Shown: positions 1 to 7,395 of the stretch, piece by piece
How positions within the stretch are numbered: position 1 is the first letter of the stretch
How the letters are laid out: the number at the start of each line of letters is the position of its first letter
Assembly (NCBI GenBank): GCA_030039005.1
Contig: JASHQT010000055.1
Location: 1 to 31,850, forward strand
Source: Bryobacteraceae bacterium
GTDB taxonomy: Bacteria; Acidobacteriota; Terriglobia; Bryobacterales; Bryobacteraceae
DNA: 31,850 nt
Direction: 5' to 3'
Position numbers and translations under genes: made by a program
Notes under the pieces: model-generated
What the model saw: the letters and a program-made list of their open reading frames with translations, nothing else
Told to the model about the DNA's origin: nothing
The model's database searches: none

Positions 1-2
1 AT

Positions 3-1082
3 ATCCCGCCGGAAGTGGACGGCGCCACCGAAGAAGGCACTCCGATCATTCCCGCGCACCAGTCGGCGCGCTATACCTTCACGCCGCGACCGAGCGGCAC
101 GCGCTGGTACCACTCGCACGTCATGGCGGGACGGAATCTGAAGCGCGCCACATACACCGGCCAGTTCGGATTTTTCTACATCGATCCGGCGAATGACCCG
201 GGCAACTACGATCAGGAAGTGTTTCTCGCGCTCAAGGAGTGGGATCCTTACTTCTCGAGCGCGGGCCCCGACGACGATTCCATCGACGTCGCCTACAATC
301 TTTTTTCCATCAATGACCGCGCGTTCCCGCACGGCGAGCCGATCCGCGTGAAGCAAGGCCAGCGCGTCCTGCTGCGGATCCTGAACGCCAGCGCCACCGT
401 GCATCGCAGAATCGCTGTGGCCGGACATAAGTTTCGCGTCGTCGCCATGGACGGCAATCCGGTGGCCTCGCCGCAGGAAGTGGGCGCGCTCGAATTTGGC
501 CCCGCCGAACGCATCGACGCCATCGTCGAAATGAATCAGCCGGGCGTGTGGATCTTGGGCGCCACCGACGATCATGACCGCGAGCACGGCATGGGAATCG
601 CGATCGAGTACGCCGGACAATCCGGCGAGCCGCGCTGGACGCCGCCCAGTAACGAGCGCTGGGATTACACGGTATTTGGCGGCGCGGGCAAACCCGCGGT
701 GCAATCCGCCACTTTCGAGCGCGTGCCGCTGGTTTTCAAAAAGAAATTCGCCGGCCACCACTGGGTGGACAAGTGGACCATCAACGGCAAGGAGTTCCCC
801 AAAACGGATCCGATTCGCGTCAAGGCCAACGGCCGTTACCGGCTGGTCTTCGACAACCGCAGTGACGAAGCGCATCCCATCCATTTGCACCGCCACACGT
901 TCGAAGTGGTGAGCGTGGCCGGCGTCGCGACGTCGGGCGTGTTCAAAGATGTGGTCGTGGTCGCGCCCATGAGCCAAACCGAAGTGGACCTGTTCGCGAA
1001 CAACCCCGGCCTGACGCTGTTTCACTGCCATCAGCAGCTCCACATGGATTATGGGTTCATGACGCTGATGGAATACGTCTGA
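3..1082 (+). CDS. Multicopper oxidase, 3' part (5' end outside window)
   Basis: This is the C-terminal part of a laccase-like multicopper oxidase, a family that oxidises phenolics or metal ions with reduction of O2 to water, usually in the periplasm. The reading frame is open to the window edge, so the true start lies upstream; the GTG at 15 is only the first possible start inside the window. Copper-ligand motifs are visible: WYHSH near base 105-120, HPIHLHRH at about 872-898, and HCHQQLHMDYGFM at about 1022-1060, which fits the HCHxxxHxxxGxM pattern that supplies type 1 and type 3 ligands, with Met as the axial residue. The spacing matches the second and third cupredoxin domains. The first HxH site expected upstream is not in the window. 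The substrate cannot be told from this part. The gene ends 169 codons before padR's region with no obvious terminator. Confidence 0.9.
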   Translation: MPPEVDGATEEGTPIIPAHQSARYTFTPRPSGTRWYHSHVMAGRNLKRATYTGQFGFFYIDPANDPGNYDQEVFLALKEWDPYFSSAGPDDDSIDVAYNLFSINDRAFPHGEPIRVKQGQRVLLRILNASATVHRRIAVAGHKFRVVAMDGNPVASPQEVGALEFGPAERIDAIVEMNQPGVWILGATDDHDREHGMGIAIEYAGQSGEPRWTPPSNERWDYTVFGGAGKPAVQSATFERVPLVFKKKFAGHHWVDKWTINGKEFPKTDPIRVKANGRYRLVFDNRSDEAHPIHLHRHTFEVVSVAGVATSGVFKDVVVVAPMSQTEVDLFANNPGLTLFHCHQQLHMDYGFMTLMEYV

Positions 1083-1252
1083 AGGCGCAGCCGCGCGAGG
1101 CGGCCCGTCAGCGGTCAATTCCCACAACGGTGTTGCGCCTTAACACTTCTGCAAAGTTCACGCATTCACGCACCCTAAACCCTACATAGAAGACCGTCTT
1201 GGCAATCCCCGTGTTTCCGTCTCACGCGCGGCACATAGGCTCGCGCCAAGTC

Positions 1253-1459
1253 TTACCCCGGTAAGCGTTCAGGCCACGCCGAAGGAGACAGGCTCGTCTC
1301 CCGCCTCGACGCCGCGTCTCGCAAACCGTCGATCACGTTTTTGAGTGTCCCCTCTTGGGCATCGGTTAGGAAGTAGGCTCCGCGGCCACGATCCACTGCC
1401 AGCAAGAGCGCGCCGGTAGGATTGGTGACGTGAGGGCCGGCATGCCTGAGTTCCTCCAT
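1253..1459 (-). CDS. Possible small hypothetical protein or gene remnant
   Basis: A 68-residue minus-strand reading frame, not recognised. It starts at ATG 1459 with MEELRHAG and contains the stretch GALLLAVDRGRGAYFLTDA, which reads like real protein. There is no convincing ribosome binding site. In another frame just upstream, MAMLDQMRVVKAANGQW begins at an ATG near 1515 that follows GGGGA, so the two could be halves of one gene broken by a frameshift near 1460. It may equally be a chance frame in a G+C-rich intergenic region. No function is proposed. Confidence 0.25.
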   Translation of the reverse strand: MEELRHAGPHVTNPTGALLLAVDRGRGAYFLTDAQEGTLKNVIDGLRDAASRRETSLSPSAWPERLPG

Positions 1460-1565
1460 CCGGCCACTGCCCGTTAGCTGCTTTCACCACCCGCATCTGA
1501 TCGAGCATCGCCATGTCTGTCCCCGGATCCTTATCCAAACGCCCCACGTGCCCAAAGGCGAAGCA

Positions 1566-1595
1566 CAAATCGCAAATTCCCAAATCGCAAATTCC
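1566..1595. repeat. Perfect 15-bp tandem direct repeat
   Basis: The unit CAAATCGCAAATTCC occurs twice head to tail (1566-1580 and 1581-1595). It is A+T-richer than its surroundings and lies about 55 bases before the padR start, so it sits within or just upstream of the likely promoter. Its role is unknown. Confidence 0.8.
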
Positions 1596-1602
1596 CCTTG
1601 TA

Positions 1603-1637
1603 CTTCGACAGGAGTCGGTGTATGCTTCCTGTAGAAG
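1603..1637. promoter_or_regulatory. Candidate PadR operator (inverted repeat before padR)
   Basis: An imperfect inverted repeat with arms CTTCGACAGGA (1603-1613) and TCCTGTAGAAG (1627-1637) pairs at 10 of 11 positions across a 13-base spacer. It ends 13 bases before the padR ATG. PadR proteins commonly bind dyad sites upstream of their own operon, so this is a plausible autoregulatory operator. The function is inferred from symmetry and position only. Confidence 0.4.
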
Positions 1638-1650
1638 CAACAGAGAAGAT

Positions 1651-1983
1651 ATGGCCGCGCCGATCGAACTTCCGCAGGGCACGCTTGATTTGCTGATTTT
1701 GCAAACCCTCGCGCTAGCGCCCCAGCACGGTTGGGCGATATCCGAACGCGTGCAACAAATCTCCAGTGATGCGCTGCGCATCCAGCAGGGCTCCCTTTAT
1801 CCGGCGCTGCATCGCCTGGAGCGCCGGGGATGGATCAAGGCCCGCTGGGGTGTTTCGGAAAACAACCGCCGCGCGAAATACTATGAGCTGACCAAAACCG
1901 GGCGGCGCCAGTTCGAATTGGAAAAGGACAATTGGCTACGGCTCACCGCGGCCATGGCGCAGGTGCTTGGGACGGCCTACTAA
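1651..1983 (+). CDS. PadR-family transcriptional regulator, acidobacterial type
   Basis: A 110-residue winged-helix repressor of the PadR family, of the acidobacterial type that precedes orphan MacB-like permeases. The ATG at 1651 is chosen because the family begins with the segment PIELPQGTLDLLILQTLAL. The frame stays open further upstream to 1513, but that extension is lysine- and serine-rich, unlike the family, and crosses the candidate operator. The helix-turn-helix covers roughly residues 10-60, including the typical QQGSLYPALHRLERRGWI segment with its wing, followed by a YYELTKTGRRQF strand and a C-terminal dimerisation helix. It lies 12 bases upstream of the permease gene and was probably cotranscribed with it. 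It most likely represses this two-gene operon; the ligand is unknown. Confidence 0.9.
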   Translation: MAAPIELPQGTLDLLILQTLALAPQHGWAISERVQQISSDALRIQQGSLYPALHRLERRGWIKARWGVSENNRRAKYYELTKTGRRQFELEKDNWLRLTAAMAQVLGTAY

Positions 1984-1995
1984 GGGAGGCATGCC

Positions 1996-4704
1996 GTGCT
2001 CAGCGACGTGTTGTATCGTCTCCGTTCTTTGTTCCGCCGTCAGCGCGCCGAAGCCGAGTTGGAGGACGAGCTGCGGTTCCACTTCCAACAACAGGTGGAC
2101 AAGCACCGCCAAGCCGGTCTAGATGAGAACGAAGCCCGGCGCCGAGCTCGCCTGGCATTTGGCGGCGCCGATCAAATCAAGGAGGAGTGCCGCGAAGCGC
2201 GGGGCGTACTGCTCCTGGAAAATACGCTGCAGGATTTGGTTTATGCGCTGCGGACCCTGCGTAACAAGCCCGTTTTCAGCGCCGTCGCGGTTCTGACGCT
2301 CGCCCTGGGCGTGGGCGCCAATACGGCGATGTTCAGCATCGTGAATGCGGTGCTTCTGCGCCCGCTGCCCTATGCCGATTCCGCCAGGCTGGTACGGGTA
2401 ATTTTCAGCCAGCCCGGGATTGGAATGCGCGATGTTCCATTCTCGGTTCCCGAACTGGAGGATCTGCGGACACGCGCCGGAATTTTCGAATACGCCAGCG
2501 CCATGGGCCGCGGCAGCGCGAACCTCACGGGCGGCAAGCAGCCGGAGCGCCTGGAAATGGTGGTCGCAACACCCGACTACTTCGCGCTGTTGGGCGTGAC
2601 GCCGCAAATCGGACGTCTCTACGGTCCGCGGGACTTCGTCCCGGGCTTCGCTCCGGTGACGGTGATCAGCGACGCCGTTTGGCGGCGTTCTTATGGCGGC
2701 GATCCCAACGCGATTGGCAAGACCGTTTGGCTGGATAACGATCCGTATACGATCATCGGAGTGCTGCCACCGGGATTCCGCCATCCGGATCGTGGCGATT
2801 CGCGGCAGACGGTGGAAATCTGGACGACCGCCGGTTTTTCCGGCGACCCCGTTCCCAAGCCCGCCCGCGGTACGCGTTTCATTCCCACGGCCATCGCGCG
2901 TCTTAAGCCGGGAATCACGCTGCGGCAGGCCCAGGTGCGGTTGGCCGCCATGGCCGTCGAGATCCGGCGCGATTTCCCTGGGGATTATCCGGCGCAAGCA
3001 AAATGGACGATCGAAATTCAGCCCCTGCAGGAGGCCATCGTCGGCAACGTTCGCCCGATGCTGCTGGTTCTGTTCGGCGCCGTCGTTCTGATCGTACTGA
3101 TCGTGTCGCTCAATATCGCGAACCTCCTGCTTGCTCGCGCGTCGGGACGGCAGCACGAATTGGCGGTGCGATTCGCGCTGGGCGCGGGGAGTGGACGAAT
3201 CGTGCGCCAGATGCTGACCGAGTCCGTGCTCTTGTCGCTGATCGGCGGCGGTGTGGGGGCCGTGACCGCCGTGGCGAGCCTGAAGCTGATCACCGGCGTT
3301 CTTCCCGCCGCGATCCCGCGGCTGAACGAGATCAGTATGGACTGGGTGGTTTTGGCGTTCGCATTTCTCACGTCTCTTCTGACTGGTGTGCTGTTCGGCT
3401 TGGCTCCCGCGATTCAGGCGGTGAAATCGAGCCTGGTGCAGGGAATTCGGGAGGGATCGCGCGGCGCCGGTAGCGGCGTGAAAGCCGGCCGCTTGCGAGA
3501 CGCCCTGATCGTTTCGGAACTAGCGATCGCGGTGGTGCTGATGATCGGAGCCGGCCTGCTTTTGCGCACCTTCGAGGACCTGGCCCATCAGAATCCCGGA
3601 TTTAATCCGGCTCAGGTGGTCGCGGCCGATGTGACCCTCCCCGAGCCCAACGATCCGAAGCTCGATCCCTACCTCGACATGACGCGCCAGAACGCGTTTC
3701 GCCGGGAAGTGCTGCGGCGCGTCAACGCGATCCCGGGCGTGCAGCTCGCCGCGATCACATCGGACCTGCCGGCCACGCCGCAAGCGGACACCAACGCGCT
3801 CGCGATCGAAGATCGCCCGGCGGACTCCTCGCAAAATCTCCACGCGGATTTGATTCGCATCAGTCCGGATTATTTCAAAGTGATGCAAGTTCCGCTGGTG
3901 CGCGGGCGCTTTTTCACCGAGGACGATTCGGAGGGCAAACAGTTGGTCGCAATTGTCGACGAATCCACGGCCCGCCGTTATTGGCCGGGCCGGGACCCCA
4001 TCGGGCGGCGGATTCGTTGGGGCCAGGACCGGAAGCGGCCGTGGCTTACCATCGCCGGAATCGTGAAGGACATGAAAAACGACGGGCTGGATATCGATGG
4101 TGTTCCGCACGTGTACGTTTCCAATTATCAAAGCAACGGCGATTCGGTGTACAACGCCGTGAACCGGACTTTCAGCGTGGTGCTGCGGACGTCGCTTCCG
4201 GCGGCGCAACTTGAGCCGCGGATCCGGCATGAGATCCAGAGTATCGACCCGGGTTTACCGGTCGCGAAAGTGGCATCGATGAACGAGGTGATCGGCCATT
4301 CGCTCGCTTCCCGCCGTTTTTCCGCCGTTCTGGTGGGAGGATTCGCGCTGGTCGCGCTGCTGCTCGCCTCCACGGGTGTTTACGGGCTGCTGGCCTACAT
4401 GGTCGGCCAGAGGTCGCCGGAGATCGCGATTCGAATCGCACTGGGCGCGCGGGGCGCGGAAATTCTGAAAATGATTCTGGCGAGGGGCGTTGTCCTGGCG
4501 GGCGCCGGAACGGTCGCGGGACTGGCGCTGGCGGCCGCCGCGGCGTCGCTGATGGCGAATCTCCTTTACGGCGTCCGCCCGCACGATCCGTTGGTGTTCC
4601 TGACCGTACCGGTGGTTCTGTTCGCGGTAGCTGTATTGGCGAGCTACGTTCCGGCGCATCGGGCAACGCAGGTGGATCCGATCACTGCACTGCGCGATGC
4701 GTAG
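1996..4704 (+). CDS. Orphan MacB/FtsX-type ABC permease (ADOP family)
   Basis: A 902-residue membrane protein of the 'acidobacterial duplicated orphan permease' type. The GTG start at 1996 follows GGGAGG with suitable spacing, 12 bases after padR. A soluble N-terminal segment (residues 1-90, with ELEDELRFH and GLDENEARRRARLAFGG) is typical of the family. A transmembrane helix follows at about 94-116, then a periplasmic MacB-like domain to about 350. The first FtsX-type block of helices lies at about 355-480, another helix at 500-525, a second periplasmic domain, and a second FtsX block at about 774-900 ending in HRATQVDPITALRDA. No ABC ATPase gene is beside it, which is usual for this family. 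The transported or signalled substrate is unknown; a role in export or envelope stress is only an inference from MacB homology. Confidence 0.92.
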   Translation: MLSDVLYRLRSLFRRQRAEAELEDELRFHFQQQVDKHRQAGLDENEARRRARLAFGGADQIKEECREARGVLLLENTLQDLVYALRTLRNKPVFSAVAVLTLALGVGANTAMFSIVNAVLLRPLPYADSARLVRVIFSQPGIGMRDVPFSVPELEDLRTRAGIFEYASAMGRGSANLTGGKQPERLEMVVATPDYFALLGVTPQIGRLYGPRDFVPGFAPVTVISDAVWRRSYGGDPNAIGKTVWLDNDPYTIIGVLPPGFRHPDRGDSRQTVEIWTTAGFSGDPVPKPARGTRFIPTAIARLKPGITLRQAQVRLAAMAVEIRRDFPGDYPAQAKWTIEIQPLQEAIVGNVRPMLLVLFGAVVLIVLIVSLNIANLLLARASGRQHELAVRFALGAGSGRIVRQMLTESVLLSLIGGGVGAVTAVASLKLITGVLPAAIPRLNEISMDWVVLAFAFLTSLLTGVLFGLAPAIQAVKSSLVQGIREGSRGAGSGVKAGRLRDALIVSELAIAVVLMIGAGLLLRTFEDLAHQNPGFNPAQVVAADVTLPEPNDPKLDPYLDMTRQNAFRREVLRRVNAIPGVQLAAITSDLPATPQADTNALAIEDRPADSSQNLHADLIRISPDYFKVMQVPLVRGRFFTEDDSEGKQLVAIVDESTARRYWPGRDPIGRRIRWGQDRKRPWLTIAGIVKDMKNDGLDIDGVPHVYVSNYQSNGDSVYNAVNRTFSVVLRTSLPAAQLEPRIRHEIQSIDPGLPVAKVASMNEVIGHSLASRRFSAVLVGGFALVALLLASTGVYGLLAYMVGQRSPEIAIRIALGARGAEILKMILARGVVLAGAGTVAGLALAAAAASLMANLLYGVRPHDPLVFLTVPVVLFAVAVLASYVPAHRATQVDPITALRDA

Positions 4705-4983
4705 TGGAATCTCATTTAGCGGTACGGCTACATTTGGATCTCGTGAAGGCTGGATCTCGGGGCAGGATTAAAAGGACCGGCACACGTCATCCGGGCGTTT
4801 CACGCGAAGCCGCCGTCACGCCAACCTGACAGGAAGCGGGCGAAATCATCAAAGACGAACCGGTGCAGGTCAACATTCGCGCTTTTATCCCGGAGCCGCA
4901 ACGCCGTTAAGCGCCCGCGCGAATATTTCCGCGCTTGACAGGCCCACGGAAAGGGTTATCCTTGATCCAAGGAGTCTACTCGC
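4705..4983. other. 279-base intergenic region before the FecR-domain gene
   Basis: It separates the ADOP permease from the next gene. The downstream part holds a good sigma70-like promoter (listed separately). A 26-codon stretch at 4830-4910 reads like the end of a protein (IIKDEPVQVNIRAFIPE) but lies between two stop codons and has no start; it may be a remnant or chance. I see no terminator with a T-tract. Confidence 0.5.
4935..4962 (+). promoter_or_regulatory. Sigma70-like promoter for the FecR-domain gene
   Basis: A perfect -35 hexamer TTGACA (4935-4940) is followed after 16 bases by TATCCT (4957-4962), a 4 of 6 match to the -10 consensus. The predicted transcription start near 4969 falls at the AAGGAG ribosome binding site (4969-4974), giving a very short leader of about 15 bases before the ATG at 4984. 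Confidence 0.5.
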
Positions 4984-6111
4984 ATGTCGAAGCGGTGGAT
5001 CGTTTGCTGGGCCTTGACTCCGTTGCTTGGCCTCCCTGCCCTCGCCCAGTCCGTTATCTCGGCTCATTCGGGCTTGGTGCAATTTTCCGATGGTTCGGTC
5101 TTCCTGGACGACCAGCGGCTGGAACAAAAAGCCGGCAAGTTCGACCAAATGAACAATGGCTCGGAACTGCGCACCGGCGTTGACGGCCGCGCCGAGGTCC
5201 TGCTCACGCCCGCCACGTTCCTCCGGGTGGGCGCAAACAGCGCCGTCCGCATGCTCTCCAACAAGCTCGAAGACACCCGCGTGGAATTGCTGCGCGGCTC
5301 CGCGGTGCTCGACCAGAGCCCGGACACCCTCGCCGATACCTCGGTCACCATCGTCTATAACCTGGATCAAGTACAGATCAAGAAGCCCGGGCACTACCGC
5401 TTCGATTCCGAGCCGCCGCAGGTGAAGGTGGAAAGCGGCGAGGCCGAAGTCACCGGCAGCGGCAAAACCGTGGATGCCAACGCCGGCTACGTGGTTCCTT
5501 TCGACGACAAGCTGGCGGCCCGCAAGCTGCTCAACGATCAGGCGCTCACGCCCGGCGCCGGAGACGACCTGGATCGTTGGGATCAGGCGCGTAGCAGCGC
5601 CGTCGATCACGGCAATCAGGAAGCCGCCGCCACCAACGATCTTTCCAACGTCATCGACGGCTGGAACAACAATCCGGACTCGGTGCTGCAATCGCTCGGC
5701 ATCCCGCCCTATGTCCCTGGTATGTCGAGTACGATTCCGCCGCCTGGATATGGTGCGTATGGCTCCAGCTTGGACCCGTACGGGACATATGGGTACGGCT
5801 ATGGTTCTGGTCTCTCTCCTTATGGCTCAGGGCTGTATCCTTACGGCTCCGGGCTGTATCCGTATGGCTCCGGGCTATACTTCTCAGCCTTGTATCCTTA
5901 CGGCGGCCTGTACGGCCCCGGATTTGTGAGCCCATTGTTGCTTTACGGCGTGCCGGCTTATCGGCCCCTTCGGACTTATCCAAGCTACACGTATCGCGGC
6001 CTCGCGCCGGCCTATGGGTCCCGCTACGGCGTTGGTGCCGTACGCCCCAGCGTCGGATTCGGCGTGGGCCACTCGGCCATCGGCGCCGGGCACATCGGTG
6101 GCCGCCGCTAG
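4984..6111 (+). CDS. Secreted FecR-domain protein with Gly/Tyr-rich repeat tail
   Basis: A 375-residue exported protein. The ATG follows AAGGAG nine bases upstream. Residues 1-22 form a signal peptide ending in PALAQS. Residues about 25-190 resemble a FecR-type beta domain: the segments GSELRTGVDGRAEVLL and TFLRVGANSAVRML match its recurring pattern of a threshold value, a charged loop and strands, followed by a segment rich in paired strands and ending in GYVVPFDD. The rest is a low-complexity tail rich in Gly, Tyr, Pro and Ser, including four consecutive 7-residue units of the GSGLYPY type at about residues 274-301. No FecR membrane anchor or sigma-factor partner is adjacent, so it is unlikely to be a classical FecR anti-sigma regulator; a cell-surface or matrix role is more plausible. 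The exact function is unknown. Confidence 0.8.
   Translation: MSKRWIVCWALTPLLGLPALAQSVISAHSGLVQFSDGSVFLDDQRLEQKAGKFDQMNNGSELRTGVDGRAEVLLTPATFLRVGANSAVRMLSNKLEDTRVELLRGSAVLDQSPDTLADTSVTIVYNLDQVQIKKPGHYRFDSEPPQVKVESGEAEVTGSGKTVDANAGYVVPFDDKLAARKLLNDQALTPGAGDDLDRWDQARSSAVDHGNQEAAATNDLSNVIDGWNNNPDSVLQSLGIPPYVPGMSSTIPPPGYGAYGSSLDPYGTYGYGYGSGLSPYGSGLYPYGSGLYPYGSGLYFSALYPYGGLYGPGFVSPLLLYGVPAYRPLRTYPSYTYRGLAPAYGSRYGVGAVRPSVGFGVGHSAIGAGHIGGRR
5803..5886 (+). repeat. Four 21-bp in-frame repeats encoding GSGLxPY
   Basis: Units at 5803-5823, 5824-5844, 5845-5865 and 5866-5886 encode GSGLSPY, GSGLYPY, GSGLYPY and GSGLYFS. The middle two are almost identical at base level, which suggests recent tandem duplication, and the outer two have diverged. 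The unit length is a multiple of three, so copy number can change without breaking the reading frame. Confidence 0.85.
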
Positions 6112-6267
6112 CGTCCCACTCAGGTCCGCGCGTTGGAAGGACGGAGCGCAACGATCCCACAGCCCGTACTTAAATAAAATTCTGCAAACCCACTGGATAA
6201 GACTTTGATAAATCAACGCTTACGCCTTCGTCGTACCTGCCGGGAAATTCCGGTATTGCCTTAGCTT

Positions 6268-7257
6268 CTATTCGCTGGGCGCGTAATATCCTTCTCGCCA
6301 GCGCGCCTTCAGCGGAGGAAGCGCCTTAGGTTGTTGAAGTTTTACTTCAATCTTTCGATATTTGCCATCGTGGGTCGCATTCGTGGGCGAGTAGGCCAGC
6401 ACGTATTGGTTGCGCAGCTCGATGCCGATGCGCTCGGCGATACCGGGCAGCTCGCGCAGGTTCATCGCCGCCAGCGCCCGGCCGCCGGTCTGATTGGCGA
6501 TTTCCGCCAGCAGCCGCGGCCCATCCAATTCCGCGTCGCCCAGCTTCCCGCTCCCGGCGCCATGCGATCCCAGGCTGGGGGGCAATCCGAAGCTTAGGCT
6601 AGGCTCGAAAACACCCATCGCGTACACCTGCACGTCCGCTTCACGCACCAGGCCGGTGATTTCACGGGACGTGTAGCGGCTGTTGTTGTCGCCGCCGTCG
6701 GAGATCACCAGCAGCGCCTTGCGCGGATTCTTGGAATGCTTCATCTCTTGCAGCCCCAGGTGCACGGCATCCAGCAGCGCGGTGAGGCCTCCCGAGGTCG
6801 CTGACGTCATGGCGCTCTGGATCGCGCCCGAATTGTTGGTGAGGGGCACGGAGAGCTGGGCCTGGTCGCTGAATTCCACCAGGAACGCCTCGTCGGCGCT
6901 GTTCAAGGTCTTCAAGAACTCCGTCACTGCCCGCCGCGAAGTGTCGAGCTTCTCGCCCATGCTCCCACTGGTGTCCACCAGCAAGCCGATCGAGAGCGGT
7001 GCATCTTCGTTCGAGAAATGCGTGACCTTCTGCTCCACGCCATCCTCGAATAACCGCAGGTCGTCCTTGCCCAGGCCGAGCACGTAGCGATTGTTCGGAT
7101 CGGTGACCGAAACCGGAACCAGGACCAGGGTCGTGTCGGCGCGAAACGCGGTGGGATCCTTGAGCGCGCCGGTTTCCGCGGCGGTCTTGGCGGTGTCAGC
7201 CGTTTGTCCCAGCGACAGCGTGGCACAAGCGCAGAAGGCGGCTAGAAAGACTCGCAC
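6268..7257 (-). CDS. Secreted VWFA-domain protein, acidobacterial type
   Basis: A 329-residue exported protein of the VWFA-related acidobacterial family. The GTG start at 7257 follows GAGGAG about 11 bases upstream. A signal peptide covers residues 1-18 (FLAAFCACATLSLGQ). Residues 42-85 form the short beta domain that precedes VWFA in this family (LVLVPVSVTD, LRLFEDGVEQKVTHF). The VWFA domain spans about 88-315 and keeps the metal-ion-dependent adhesion site: D95, S97 and S99 in DTSGS, T159, and D187 in ISDGGDN. Such domains bind protein partners through a divalent metal, here presumably in the periplasm or at the surface; the partner is unknown. The gene is divergent from the S53 protease gene with 138 bases between starts, so a shared regulatory region is possible. 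Confidence 0.88.
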   Translation of the reverse strand: MRVFLAAFCACATLSLGQTADTAKTAAETGALKDPTAFRADTTLVLVPVSVTDPNNRYVLGLGKDDLRLFEDGVEQKVTHFSNEDAPLSIGLLVDTSGSMGEKLDTSRRAVTEFLKTLNSADEAFLVEFSDQAQLSVPLTNNSGAIQSAMTSATSGGLTALLDAVHLGLQEMKHSKNPRKALLVISDGGDNNSRYTSREITGLVREADVQVYAMGVFEPSLSFGLPPSLGSHGAGSGKLGDAELDGPRLLAEIANQTGGRALAAMNLRELPGIAERIGIELRNQYVLAYSPTNATHDGKYRKIEVKLQQPKALPPLKARWREGYYAPSE

Positions 7258-7395
7258 AGCGGCTGGAACTCCTCACTGCAATCTACCACGAGCAGCGAGT
7301 GAAAAGGAGTGAGGGAGCTGTGACCTAAAGATTTTCCCTGCGGCTGACGATGAACATTCGGGGCCGTATGCAGCCGTGCAGGCCTCGGAGGATTC

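Larger units (their letters stand above)
1083..1650. other. 568-base stretch with no confident gene
   Basis: Between the multicopper oxidase and padR I see no confident gene. A short minus-strand reading frame at 1253-1459 has coding-like composition and is listed separately. The last 90 bases hold a perfect 15-base tandem repeat and an 11-base inverted repeat just before padR, both listed separately. A short G+C-rich hairpin (arms 1090-1094 and 1100-1104) follows the oxidase stop codon, but it has no T-tract and is not called a terminator. Confidence 0.6.

Noticed and set aside
4827..4910. Short peptide IIKDEPVQVNIRAFIPE between stop codons before the FecR-domain gene
   Set aside because: Reads like the end of a protein but is only 26 codons with no start and no neighbouring fragment. 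Kept as a note, not as a gene.
4885..5691. 268-residue minus-strand reading frame opposite the FecR-domain gene
   Set aside because: Rich in Val, Gly, His and Glu without any family motif, no ribosome binding site, and overlaps a plus-strand gene with promoter, signal peptide and domain support. It is an antisense shadow of G+C-rich codons.
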